A stretch of 64,000 bases of DNA, taken from Annulohypoxylon bovei var. microspora (Eukaryota; Ascomycota; Sordariomycetes; Xylariales; Hypoxylaceae). Below, in pieces: positions 55,350-64,000 of this stretch. The translations under genes were made by a program, and so were the position numbers. The stretch is from contig MU405331.1 in NCBI GenBank assembly GCA_022836615.1, positions 61,625-125,624 of the forward strand, written 5' to 3'. The stretch's first letter is position 1; each line of letters begins with the position of its first letter. A model generated the notes under the pieces. It saw only the letters and a list, made by a program, of their open reading frames with translations, ran no database searches and had not been told where the DNA came from.

Positions 55350-57544
55350 TTTTGCTGTCTTATGGATATATACCTTAGGTAACGAACGAACGGATCGAGT
55401 AGGCGAGCTTAACCGATCCTCTGCGAGATGAGACAGCCTTACAACTAGGACATGTGAATGCACACGAAGGGGGAAACGAATGGGGATGCGCCTCTTATAT
55501 AGATGGGATCAGATGACTTTTCTAGAAGGTGGTCGGTAGCCAACGGACGATCGACATATCGTTGGTCTGCTACGTACAAAAAGTAAAGGACCTTACGGTA
55601 TAAGTATAGATGATCGACATAAATAAATATACTCATGACAGGCCTAATTGCCCGAAACTTCAAACTAACCCATGTCCTCCTCTGCCGTGGTGTACTGGCA
55701 TTGGGCTTGTAATAGGGTTGTTGCCAGGTTCGTACGGCACAGCGCATAGAGAGTGGTGGTGGTTGTGTAATTGGGAGATGGTAGGGAGATCCGTATGGAT
55801 TTTGGGAGGAGTAAAAAAGAGTGACAGCGAATCCTTGATCGGGTTAGGACCAGGATATTAGGTATTAGGTACCTTGCGAGGCTTGCGGAGGCTTGCGAAG
55901 GCTTGTGAAGGTAGCTCCTTCGACCTGTGAGTGGCCGAAGTTACAGCGTAACCTCCCGTATTTTTGTATGTTCGAATCTTCTTGGCCTCACAATATCATG
56001 CGCAGCTGCGTCGTTCACATTAAAGTTTCTCGCCCTTCGTCCCTGCATTTAGAACTGTCAACCAACCACAGCGCATATACGAGCCCTAAAGGCTCACAAG
56101 GCCTGTTTCACGGTCCCGATCCGGCAGGTGGAGGGCTTGAAACGCCCGAAGGAACACGCCGTACCTTGCCGTGCCTTATTTCATTGGCCAGGTGTAACGT
56201 GCCATCGTTTACCCCGGACTCGCTATATTGCTTCGGTACCTGCCAGCTGCGCATCAACCGCACCGCTGCTGCATCATCCGTCTGTCCTTCCCTTAAATAG
56301 GGAGGTACTAAACGCTTCTCATTAGTCGGACGGTGGCAATCGGGCGCCGCAGATCTTCTGGAAATAACATGAAGTCACGAATGCGGCACGACGGTAACTG
56401 GCATCAGCTAGCTCATCTCGGTAGCGACCTGGCCCGCCTTCCTACCTCGGCTCTGCCGCCTCCGACTGTCTTCTGATGTCCTTCGTCTTGGAGAACCTTA
56501 AACAGACTGGAGACCCGGGACTTATACTTGTCCTATCCCGAAATGATGGCATCATCAACTTCATCCTTTCCCGCCCTTCACGTCTTCCGTTGGATGTTAG
56601 GTGATCACGGCCCGGGTGTGTTCCATATAACACCGGGAAATGCCAAATTCGGACCCGCTCCCCCGTGTATCGTGTATCGCGTCAAGCCTAGATGTACGCC
56701 GGAAGAATAGGTGATATCCGATCGTGATGTTAAGATATCGAGTGGATATCATCCTGAGCACTCTAGCTTCAGATGTTATCTTTTGGTATAGTAACTACCA
56801 ATTGTATTGACAATGATTCAATATGATATGAGAACTTTGTTTCGGCGGCTTTAACGACTTCACAATATTACCCAGGTATGACTATGATTCTTAAGTAGTT
56901 GGGGTGGAGGGGGTAACCTTGGGAATCAATCACTAGGTAAGTTAGATACCCATCCTTTTAAATGCCATTTTACCAACGTGTGTTATACCGGTTCTATAAA
57001 GAAGTTGGAAGGGTCATCTCTATAATATTGAAACGACACTTACATCTTTACAGGTAATTGGTCAGTTCGTATTCTGTCACATATAAACCGCTGTAGCTAT
57101 ATGACTGGCAGTGGGTCTCACGTTTTGTCTCGCCATATATTCTGAGTCACAACAAGTCGGCTACTTAACGTCGAACATTATAGCTATTCAGGTATCCATA
57201 TCTCGAGTCATTTCGATAATGCGGCTTAATTTCAGCTCCGTAAATACCCATCTGGACTAACACTCCGGAGTTAGCAGATAATAATTGGTTTCGATAAGAA
57301 AAAAGTCGCCGAAGCGGGATGTTTATATGATACTGATGTGTAATCAATGTTGAAGAGTAACGATACCACCAACAGTGCCATACGATGTCTCGGTTGATAT
57401 GATATTGATATATAAGTTATGGTCGTCTAAACTGAGACCATAATGTCTCTTGTTGAGACAAGCAGCAAGTCATACGCTCGTTCAAATCCTTTCGACATAC
57501 CTGGTAACTAGTATCTTACTTAGTTGAAGTTTCATGTCTTGAAG
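55350..57544. other. Intergenic spacer with short repeats
   Basis: No supportable gene. A tandem run of AGGCTTGCG-type units (four copies) lies at about 55873-55910. Two adjacent inverted repeats precede the next gene and are listed separately. Confidence 0.4.
57417..57459. promoter_or_regulatory. Two adjacent inverted repeats upstream of the ketopantoate reductase-like gene
   Basis: TTATGGTC/GACCATAA (57417-57443, 11-base loop) and GTCTC/GAGAC (57445-57459, 5-base loop) lie 86-128 bases upstream of the ATG at 57545. Such paired dyads near a promoter may be operator-like sites or cruciform-forming DNA. No known factor assigned. Confidence 0.3.
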
Positions 57545-58585
57545 ATGAGCGAAAATACTAAACCCCGCGTCCTCATCATCGGCGCCGGGTCTATGGGTGT
57601 CGTGACTGGCTATTACCTGCAAGCTGCCGGAGCCGATGTGACATTCCTCGTCCGCCCTCACCGCGCGGAGGCGTTGAGCCGTCCCCAGATACTATACTGC
57701 TACGACGACAACACGCTGAAGGAGTACAAGGGCTACACCTACATCACCAACCCATCCGAGATCATCGGCGCGAGCTACGACTACATCCTCATCACCCTCG
57801 ACGGCGCCTCGCTACGAAGCGAGGCCGGAGTGAGCCTCGTAAAGACCATAGGGGAAGCCGCACGCCAGACGACGACCACCAAGATCCTCCTCGGCACCGT
57901 ATTCTTCGACATCCGAGCGTGGTTCCTCCAAACCTCGGGGCTCGCCGGCGAGCAGGTGACGGGCTGCCATCTCGACATCCACGTCTACGCGACCAAAGCC
58001 GTGACGCTGCCGCTCAACCCCCCGACGGACGCGGCGCTCCTGGCCAAGAGCGACTTCGCCTACATCGACAAGCTGCCCTCGGGCTTCACCGCGGACGACA
58101 GCTCGCCCGCCGTCGCGCAGGCCTTCGCCGCGCTCTGGGACGCGGGCGGGCTCTCGAACTGCGCCGTCAAGCCCGCGCTCGAGTGCGCCACCTTCATCGA
58201 CTCGCTGTTCCCGGTCTTCGCGGCCTGCGAGCTGCTCGGGTGGCCGAAGCTGCAGGACATCAACTCCGATAAGGAACTGTGGACCTTGGTCGTCGCCTCC
58301 GTCAAGGAGATCCAGGAGCTGAGCATCCACGGGGAGCTGGGTCAGGGCATCGCCAAGCAGTTGACCGAGGACGGGCTCGCGGCCCAGCTCGCGGCCTGGG
58401 AGAACATGATCCTGCCGCTGGCGCTGCAGCCCTTCAACCGCTTCCACCACGGCGCCAAGCTCAAGGCGCAGGGCCGCCAGCACCTGCGCAGCTGCCTCGC
58501 GTATGGCGCGGCCGAGGGCAGGCTGATGCCCGCGCTGAAGGAGTTGGTGCGGCGAGTCGAGGATCACGAGGTGCTCGCTGCTTGA
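57545..58585 (+). CDS. Ketopantoate reductase/ApbA-like oxidoreductase, 346 residues
   Basis: Single exon; ATG at 57545 (the frame extends upstream only to a TTG). The N-terminal Rossmann motif VLIIGAGSMGVVTGYYLQAA is followed by FLVRPHRAEAL, as in the PanE/ApbA NAD(P)H-binding domain. The C-terminal helical half contains a KPALECATF segment and FNRFHHGAKLK. In true ketopantoate reductases the C-terminal domain has a catalytic Lys and a Glu/Ser-Asn pattern, which I cannot map with certainty. Fungi have several PanE-like paralogues of unknown substrate, so I keep a family-level call. GC-rich third positions contrast with the AT-rich DNA on both sides. Confidence 0.8.
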   Translation: MSENTKPRVLIIGAGSMGVVTGYYLQAAGADVTFLVRPHRAEALSRPQILYCYDDNTLKEYKGYTYITNPSEIIGASYDYILITLDGASLRSEAGVSLVKTIGEAARQTTTTKILLGTVFFDIRAWFLQTSGLAGEQVTGCHLDIHVYATKAVTLPLNPPTDAALLAKSDFAYIDKLPSGFTADDSSPAVAQAFAALWDAGGLSNCAVKPALECATFIDSLFPVFAACELLGWPKLQDINSDKELWTLVVASVKEIQELSIHGELGQGIAKQLTEDGLAAQLAAWENMILPLALQPFNRFHHGAKLKAQGRQHLRSCLAYGAAEGRLMPALKELVRRVEDHEVLAA

Positions 58586-59147
58586 TGGGCTATTTTTGGA
58601 AGCCGAGTATGGTTGTTAGGAAATGGGTAGATACTTGGAGGCTTTGTGGTCCAACGCTTGAGCGAAAATCGCTTTACGTATCCGGGTTTGTCGCAAGGGA
58701 TGACTGCAATTAGGCGAGTCTTACGAGGGTTTCGTGTAGGCTCGTAGTGCGGTTGGAACGTAATACGGTCTCCGCTCGTCTAACACCGATTCTATTCGCA
58801 CACGTCTTAGTAGGGCGACGTTATTGTATAAGTTGGTTGACTCAATAGGTAGTCGATTTACAGGTGTAACCAACACCGATTGTTTGCGGATGCTTCGTAT
58901 TTTTGGTGGCTGGGTCATAAGCGATATCCGTGGCGGTGACGATGTTTACGACAAACACGGATCCTGAGTTGTTCGAATAGTTACATCGTGAAACTACCTA
59001 AGATCGTGCGACGTTGCATTATCTCCGGTGAGAATGGTAACATAGCTTTTAGACGGTATACATAGAACTTCCTAAGAAATAATTCAAGATTGAGATTGTA
59101 ATATAACTCCTACCAGCGAAGATGAGTTTAGGGACCCCTGCACGTAC
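58586..59147. other. Intergenic spacer, no gene seen
   Basis: 3' flank of the ketopantoate reductase-like gene, up to the left arm of the inverted-repeat element. No gene-like frame. Confidence 0.45.
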
Positions 59148-60166
59148 CCGTTAACGCAGCACCTGTTCGCCCCACTTTTAGTGGATCCCAAGTGACTTTC
59201 TCCTTTGTACCCTCCGTACCCACCATTAGCGCGCTGCGGCTAAATTCAAGTGGGTCTATTGATTAGTAATATAGTAAATACTAGTATTACGCGTTGACGC
59301 GTACTGGTTATTTCCTTTTTATTCTTACACACAATCGCGTTTTTGAAGCTATTCGATGATTTTCGAGTTAATCGTACGTATTTAATTTAGTATAACCGTT
59401 TCCAGTAATCCCTTGTTGTATTTACTGCTAATATATTCTATTCTAGCTTTTAACAGCTTTCAATAGCCTTCAACAGCTTGAATTAGTGTTGTTGATCCCA
59501 TACACCACCACTTTTTTACCCAACAATATCTCGTTCAATATCAGGTATTAAACTTTTGCAATAGCCTCTTTCGAAAGCTCTTTGAACGTGCTATTCATAC
59601 ATACAATTGCAATATTTAAGATCGCGTTTTGAAGCTTCTAGCTTGGTTTATAAACTGGTGCATCGAAAGTGTTGCAATCCCGTGACACCCTTTTTCGCAT
59701 ACACTCGTATATATTCGCATTTGATCGTTCGTAGCTCGCTCAATATTAGATATTTTTCAATTGAATTTAATTCATTCAAACCAGCTTTCAAAGCGCTTTA
59801 GAATGATCTAAATATAATAATAATGCGATGTGTTTTCATTGACTGCAATTGAAATAATGTGTGGGCGTTGGAAACATTGATTGAATTTCTCTAAGTTCAA
59901 TTGCGTAGCATTAATAGTACTTTGGTTTATACTGGAACTTACATATAAAAGGAAGTACTGTTGATGCTGTATTGCGTAACTGGTTTAACAAGCGCCGAGC
60001 GCGCTCGATTAAGTAAGCTACTTAGTTTTGATTGGTTCGACTGCCACGGCACTGCGTTAAAGACACCAATAGAAAGCTCTAAAAATACTGGGTCAAAGTA
60101 CCAGTACTTGTGTGCAAAGTCCATAGGCTGGTCCGTGACCCACACGAACAGGTGCTGCGTTAACGG
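59148..60166. mobile_element. AT-rich inverted-repeat element, about 1.0 kb
   Basis: A 22-base block starting CCGTTAACGCAG occurs at 59148-59169 and, perfectly inverted, at 60145-60166. The DNA between is AT-rich and contains degenerate internal duplications (ATCGCGTTTTTGAAGC near 59336 and ATCGCGTTTTGAAGC near 59620) and AACAGCTTTC-type repeats (59445-59490). On the minus strand, next to the right arm, a frame encodes PLTQHLFVWVTDQPMDFAHK and continues for about 60 residues. The same region is repeated at 63421-63605. I cannot see an intact transposase. It may be a decayed transposon or two fragments of a dispersed gene family in opposite orientation; no target duplication was found. Confidence 0.45.
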
Positions 60167-60937
60167 CCACCCGTCTGCATATGTGGCTTGTTTCGGATTC
60201 TTCTATGAAATCTCAAAACAGATGGTCAACTAAACCTTTGCGTAGGTGCTCTTATCTTTCATTTTTACCAATTGCGCGTAATGTATTGATCTGAATATTT
60301 GGACATTGTGAGAAATATTAGGTCTTCGAAAGTCTTAGAACTCCGCCATCGCAGTAAAAGATGCGGATAACTCACCAAACTTGTCGGAATAATATATGTT
60401 TCTCATCGCTAACATCAGGTTTTGGAAAGACATAATAATTCCTTCATCATAACTACTTACCTACAAGGTAGGTAGGCAATATATGGGTTTCTCTTTGTAG
60501 GCAAGACTCAATGCCTGTCACCTACTTGACTATTCGACGTAAGTCTGATAAGCTCTAAATCTCTTTAGGCCATGTTAATTTTTCCTTTTCGACAACGATT
60601 TATCTCTGTAGGTAGCCTTGATATGAAGTCATTCCCGAAGCTCTGGTCCGCTATGCAACTTTTTTACCGTAAAAGAAACGGAAATGGGCTATTACTACAA
60701 GGTATGAGATGACATCACCTCCGATGACGGGCAATAGCAGGGAATAACGCCCTTCTTTCGATCATCAAACACCGAACAAAGCTATAAATGCTCACAAATT
60801 CAACTTGATTCCGTAACTTCTAATGTAATATAAAAATTGTGGCTTATTGGGACTTATTAGGACTCATTAGGGGCTTTGTGATCTGCATCAGCACTATTTC
60901 TGCATCAAATACTTGCAAGTTACCTTAACTTCTCGCT
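60167..60937. other. Intergenic spacer, no gene seen
   Basis: Promoter side of the MFS gene. A short CTACAAGGTAGGTAGG tract lies near 60463. Nothing else identified. Confidence 0.45.
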
Positions 60938-62521
60938 ATGACATCTATTGAGCAGCCCGGTAATTTAACTGGCATACGAGATGACCAACTAGTTCAGTTG
61001 ACAAGTTATGGGTCAAGACCGTCAATCGAAGTAGCCCCTATTACTTCACAACAGGCTCGTGAAGCGGCGATGTCCAATCGGTAAGCAATTGGCTTTCTGT
61101 TCTTGTGCCAGAGCCACTGAATCTCACTAGAATCTCCAATTAGTAGAACTCCCGTAACTCCCATCGAAAATGCCTCATACACTCTAGTCAAGGCGGCCCG
61201 CTGACACGAGGCTAGAAAATCGATAATAATCGTCGCATCGTCATTCACCATAATATTCACCTGCTGCGGCCTCAACTTCGCCTTCGGCGTATTCCAAGAG
61301 CTCTACGATGCCATGTCGCAGCAGCCCGGAACGCCCTTTACCGGTGCGACCCCCGCGCTCATCGATCTCATCGGCACGATCTCCATCTCGCTGATGACCA
61401 TCGGCGCGCCGTTCTCCGTAGCATGGGCTAAGCACTTCTCGCCGCGCTGGGTTTCGTTCATCGGAGGTTTTATCTTCGCGCTCTCCCTGATCTTAGCGAG
61501 CTTTGGGACTAAGCTCTGGCACTTCGAGCTTACGCAGGGCCTGCTTCTCGGACTGGGCACTTCGATGCCGTATATGGTGGCCGTGACGATTGCCCCGGGT
61601 TGGTTCACGACGCACCGGGGTTTGGCTATGGGCATAATTCTAGCCGGGACTGGTGTGGGAGGCCTGGTATGGGCGCCGGTAATCAAAGCTATGATCGACA
61701 ACCTCGGCTTCCGCAACGCCCTTCGCGTGTCTGGCGTCATATCCTTCGTCCTCACCTCTCTATCCAGCGCAGCCATGGCCTGGGATCCGCAGACGCTCGC
61801 CCGAATCAGCGTCGAGAACGCCTCGCGGGCCGGCCGTCTGCGCGGTGTCTTACAGGTGCCCCTGATCGACTGGCGCGTCGCCAAGTCGCGGAAATTCGCC
61901 GCGCAGGGGCTCGGCGCCATCTTCCAGGCCGCCGCGTACTACACGCCCGTGTTCTTCTTCGCCTCGTACGCGGGCACGCTCGGGTACAGCGCCACGGCCG
62001 GGGCGAACTTCATCGCGCTGAGCAACGCGTGCAACGCGATCGGCAAGGTGGTCATCGGCTACTTCGCGGACCGGCTGGGGCGGCTGAACACGCTGTTCCT
62101 GACGACGTTCGTCAGCGCCGCCGTCACCGTCGGCTTCTGGGTGCCGTCGACGGTGTACGGGTCGACGGACGACTCGCGCGGCCTGTTCGTCAGCTTCGCC
62201 GTCTTCTACGGCCTGTTCGCCAGCGCGTACGTCTCGCTGTTCCCCGCCAGCCTCATCGAGATCTTCGGCATGCAGAACTTCGCCTCCGTCAACGGCGTGC
62301 TCTACATGGTCCGCGGCATGGCGACGCTGGTCGGCACCCCGGTTGCGGGCGCTCTGATTCGTAGTAGTACGGGCAGTGCGGCTCTCCTACCGCACGCTTA
62401 TATCAACATGGCTGTGCTTGTGAGCGTGCTGCTTTTTGCTGCTAGTATTGCCGTGTTTTGGATTCGACTTGAGGCGATGGTCGGACCTAGTGGGAAAATG
62501 AGTTTGAAATGGAGGATGTGA
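60938..62521 (+). CDS. MFS transporter, monocarboxylate-transporter type, 482 residues
   Basis: Two exons: 60938-61080 and 61216-62521. The 135-base intron has donor GTAAGC, branch-like GCTGAC and acceptor GGCTAG. Exon 1 encodes a hydrophilic N-terminus (MTSIEQPGNLTGIRDDQLV). Exon 2 begins with the first membrane helix (SIIIVASSFTIIFTCCGLNF-AFGVFQELY), which a start at the ATG at 61313 would lose. About 12 helices follow. Family features include APGWFTTHRGLAMGIILAGTGVGG (helix 4/5 region) and the loop GYFADRLGRLN between helices 8 and 9, equivalent to the MFS A-like motif. Fungal MCT-like proteins import organic acids, riboflavin or other small compounds, and many are uncharacterised; substrate is not predictable here. 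Confidence 0.88.
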
Positions 62522-63420
62522 TACCTACAGCGCTGCACATCCTTGAGCGAATTTTGGCAGCTATAGAGTGTCATGATTTTATGCCTTATATCATATGTGG
62601 CATAACGTGCTGCCCAATAGATAGTGCCTGCTCGATGTCGTTCATGTCCGTAAGTGGTAGAAGACTCTGAGACTATAAGAAAGCTAAGCTTATAGCTCCG
62701 TAAGGAACTGGCTAAATAGTAACTGTTCAGGGGGGAAGCCAGAGGGGAAGCCAAGGGGAAAGCCTATAAGGGGCTGGACTTAAGAGCGTTTCTGGTAGTC
62801 CTCGACCATTTAAGGATACCGTAGACTAATTTATACGAATGCAGGTAGAGGCTCCATACATTATACAACTTTAAACCTCCTATTGGTTGCTTCTTGCATG
62901 TTATAGTCGAAGTGGCTGCTTGGTTAGTTCCGGTACCGCCCATAAACAGCTGCCACGAGACTTCGAGGCTTCCGCACTAATGACAACAGCACGTGGTAAT
63001 GAGACCATGAGAGACCATGAGGTCTTGAACTGTTATCCTCTTAGTAAGCTGTAGTTACTAGTAGGTAGGAAGTACTAGACTGTATGATAGATTTACGTAC
63101 ATCTCCCTGATTGTAGGTATGTATTGTTTGTTGTCATATATCTTCGTGAGTCCGGCGTTACCATTTACAACTCACACTCTCACACTCTCTGCAGTACAGA
63201 CTGTACTAATACAGTGCAGTACATATTAGTAAGTTGGATTCATCTAAAATCTGGGGTACACACCCTCACGTCGATGAACGATGTTTGGTGATAAAATCGG
63301 TTACTCGGTGCCCTAATAGACGCATCTTAGTTACTCGGGACTATCCATTTCAGGAAAGGCCCGAGCTATGATATAAGAATGGTGGATGGAAGGATGGCAA
63401 TCGGAGGCGTGGCCGGACTG
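62522..63420. other. Intergenic spacer, no gene seen
   Basis: AT-rich, with self-complementary words such as CAGTACAGACTGTACT near 63190-63215. No gene. Confidence 0.45.
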
Positions 63421-63605
63421 CCGTTAACGCAGCACCTGTTCGTGTGGATCACGGACCCCTGTGTGGACTTTGCACCAAAGTACCGGTACCTAGCCCCATT
63501 AATTTAAAAGTCTTTTATTGGTGCATTTTCCGCTGTGCCGTGGCAAATGAACCAATCATTAACTCGTAGCTTACTTAATAAAACGCGTCGGGCGCTTAAT
63601 TGAAT
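63421..63605 (+). repeat. Dispersed repeat, third copy of the 22-base block with its homologous flank
   Basis: Identical to the 22-base block at 59148 and 60145-60166 and, for about 185 bases, alignable with the reverse complement of 59983-60166. The encoded peptide starts PLTQHLFVWITDPCVDFA and stops after about 25 residues, so this copy is degenerate. Later shared words include GTGCCGTGGCA, GAACCAATCA and TAGCTTACTTAAT. Confidence 0.7.
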
Positions 63606-63783
63606 CACGATTTTGGCTAAGTAAAAAGCTAGCATTTTAATTGGTACGGACCAGGGATATAATATTTCCGACGTCATAAGCAATGACGTTGTTCATCACC
63701 ATACTATTCATTCCTGACTTCTAAAATATTAAGTGTTCAACCACGAATTCTCTTGTGTATCGTCTTATATATATTCAATAATC

Positions 63784-64000
63784 ATGTTGGCGAGACGCCG
63801 AATTCTTCTTCCGGTGCTTCCCAGAGGCCGAAAACGTAAGGCCCTACTTCAACATATCGATATCTATCATCCAGGTTATCCTGGCTCCAAACCATTGCTC
63901 AGTCTACATGCTTCTGATCACGGCGGCGTCTATTATACTACGGCATATTACGCATGTTGTATCATCGCCGGGAATTGCTGGACAAATGACGAAGGGCGAA
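63784..64000 (+). CDS. 5' end of a gene resembling fungal HNH-domain proteins (cut by window edge)
   Basis: An ATG at 63784 opens a frame that continues to the end of the window (72 codons, no stop). It begins MLARRRILLPVLPRG. It then has a pattern (HPGYPGSKPLLSLHASDHGG followed by VYYTTAYYACCIIAGNCW) that resembles the N-terminal segment of a large ascomycete family with a C-terminal HNH nuclease-like domain. The nuclease part itself would lie outside the window. A GTAAGG within the first 20 codons could be a donor, but the frame stays open without splicing. Moderate confidence that it is coding; lower for the family. Confidence 0.45.
   Translation, partial: MLARRRILLPVLPRGRKRKALLQHIDIYHPGYPGSKPLLSLHASDHGGVYYTTAYYACCIIAGNCWTNDEGR

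Noticed and set aside
57524..57544. Upstream extension of the ketopantoate reductase-like protein
   Set aside because: It would start at a TTG; the ATG at 57545 directly precedes the conserved Rossmann segment.
61006..61275. Minus-strand 89-residue frame across the MFS intron
   Set aside because: It lies opposite exon 1, the intron and helix 1 of the transporter; the plus-strand splice restores the first membrane helix, so this is a shadow.
61600..62364. Arg-rich 254-residue frame within the MFS gene
   Set aside because: Out-of-frame shadow of the transporter; composition is implausible and the transporter frame is well supported.
1..64000. CRISPR arrays, operons, Shine-Dalgarno sites, prophage
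   Set aside because: The window is fungal nuclear DNA; no evenly spaced identical repeats with unique spacers were seen and genes are spliced and individually promoted.

Overview
The window is nuclear DNA of a filamentous ascomycete (Pezizomycotina, probably Sordariomycetes; I cannot name a species). The evidence is spliced genes with short introns (about 59 to 135 bases, GT..AG, mostly with a CTAAC/CTGAC-like branch site near the acceptor), several Pezizomycotina-type families (CFEM, fungal ubiquitin-like domain, chromodomain plus HDA1-complex subunit, Rds1-like ferritin fold), and gene islands separated by AT-richer spacers full of TACC/CCTAGGTA microsatellite-like sequence. All gene models were read by eye; exon joins were accepted only when splice sites, reading frame and family continuity agreed.

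Layout. 1-5.3 kb is a gene-poor, repeat-rich segment: one tRNA-Ala(TGC), three related tRNA-like Pol III-type units, and two TA-flanked MITEs. One MITE sits inside one copy of a local duplication whose other copy is the empty site. 5.3-15.6 kb holds a small secreted cysteine-rich protein, an Rds1/ferritin-like secreted protein, a 102-residue disordered protein, a single-pass membrane protein with a probable beta-propeller ectodomain, and a fatty acid elongase. 15.6-18.9 kb is a spacer with a 216-base hairpin MITE. 18.9-33.2 kb holds COX6, a 1415-residue chromodomain/HDA1-complex subunit, an F-box-like protein and a 1372-residue GMC oxidoreductase fused to an alpha/beta-hydrolase. 33.2-38.5 kb shows no convincing gene. 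38.5-50.4 kb is a housekeeping block: NADP-glutamate dehydrogenase, DNA polymerase delta catalytic subunit, STE24 protease, a 75-residue spliced small protein, ribosomal protein L38 and an ABM-like protein. 51.5-64 kb is accessory: a STAND-N/ubiquitin-like-domain protein, a GPI-type CFEM protein, a ketopantoate reductase-like enzyme, an AT-rich inverted-repeat element, an MFS monocarboxylate-type transporter, and the first 217 bases of a gene that resembles fungal HNH-domain proteins.

Functions are mostly independent (respiration, replication, nitrogen assimilation, lipid elongation, CAAX processing, translation, chromatin silencing). I see no biosynthetic cluster. The least explained items are the tRNA-like Pol III trio (1.7-3.9 kb) and the repeat family around a perfectly conserved 22-base block at 59.1, 60.1 and 63.4 kb.
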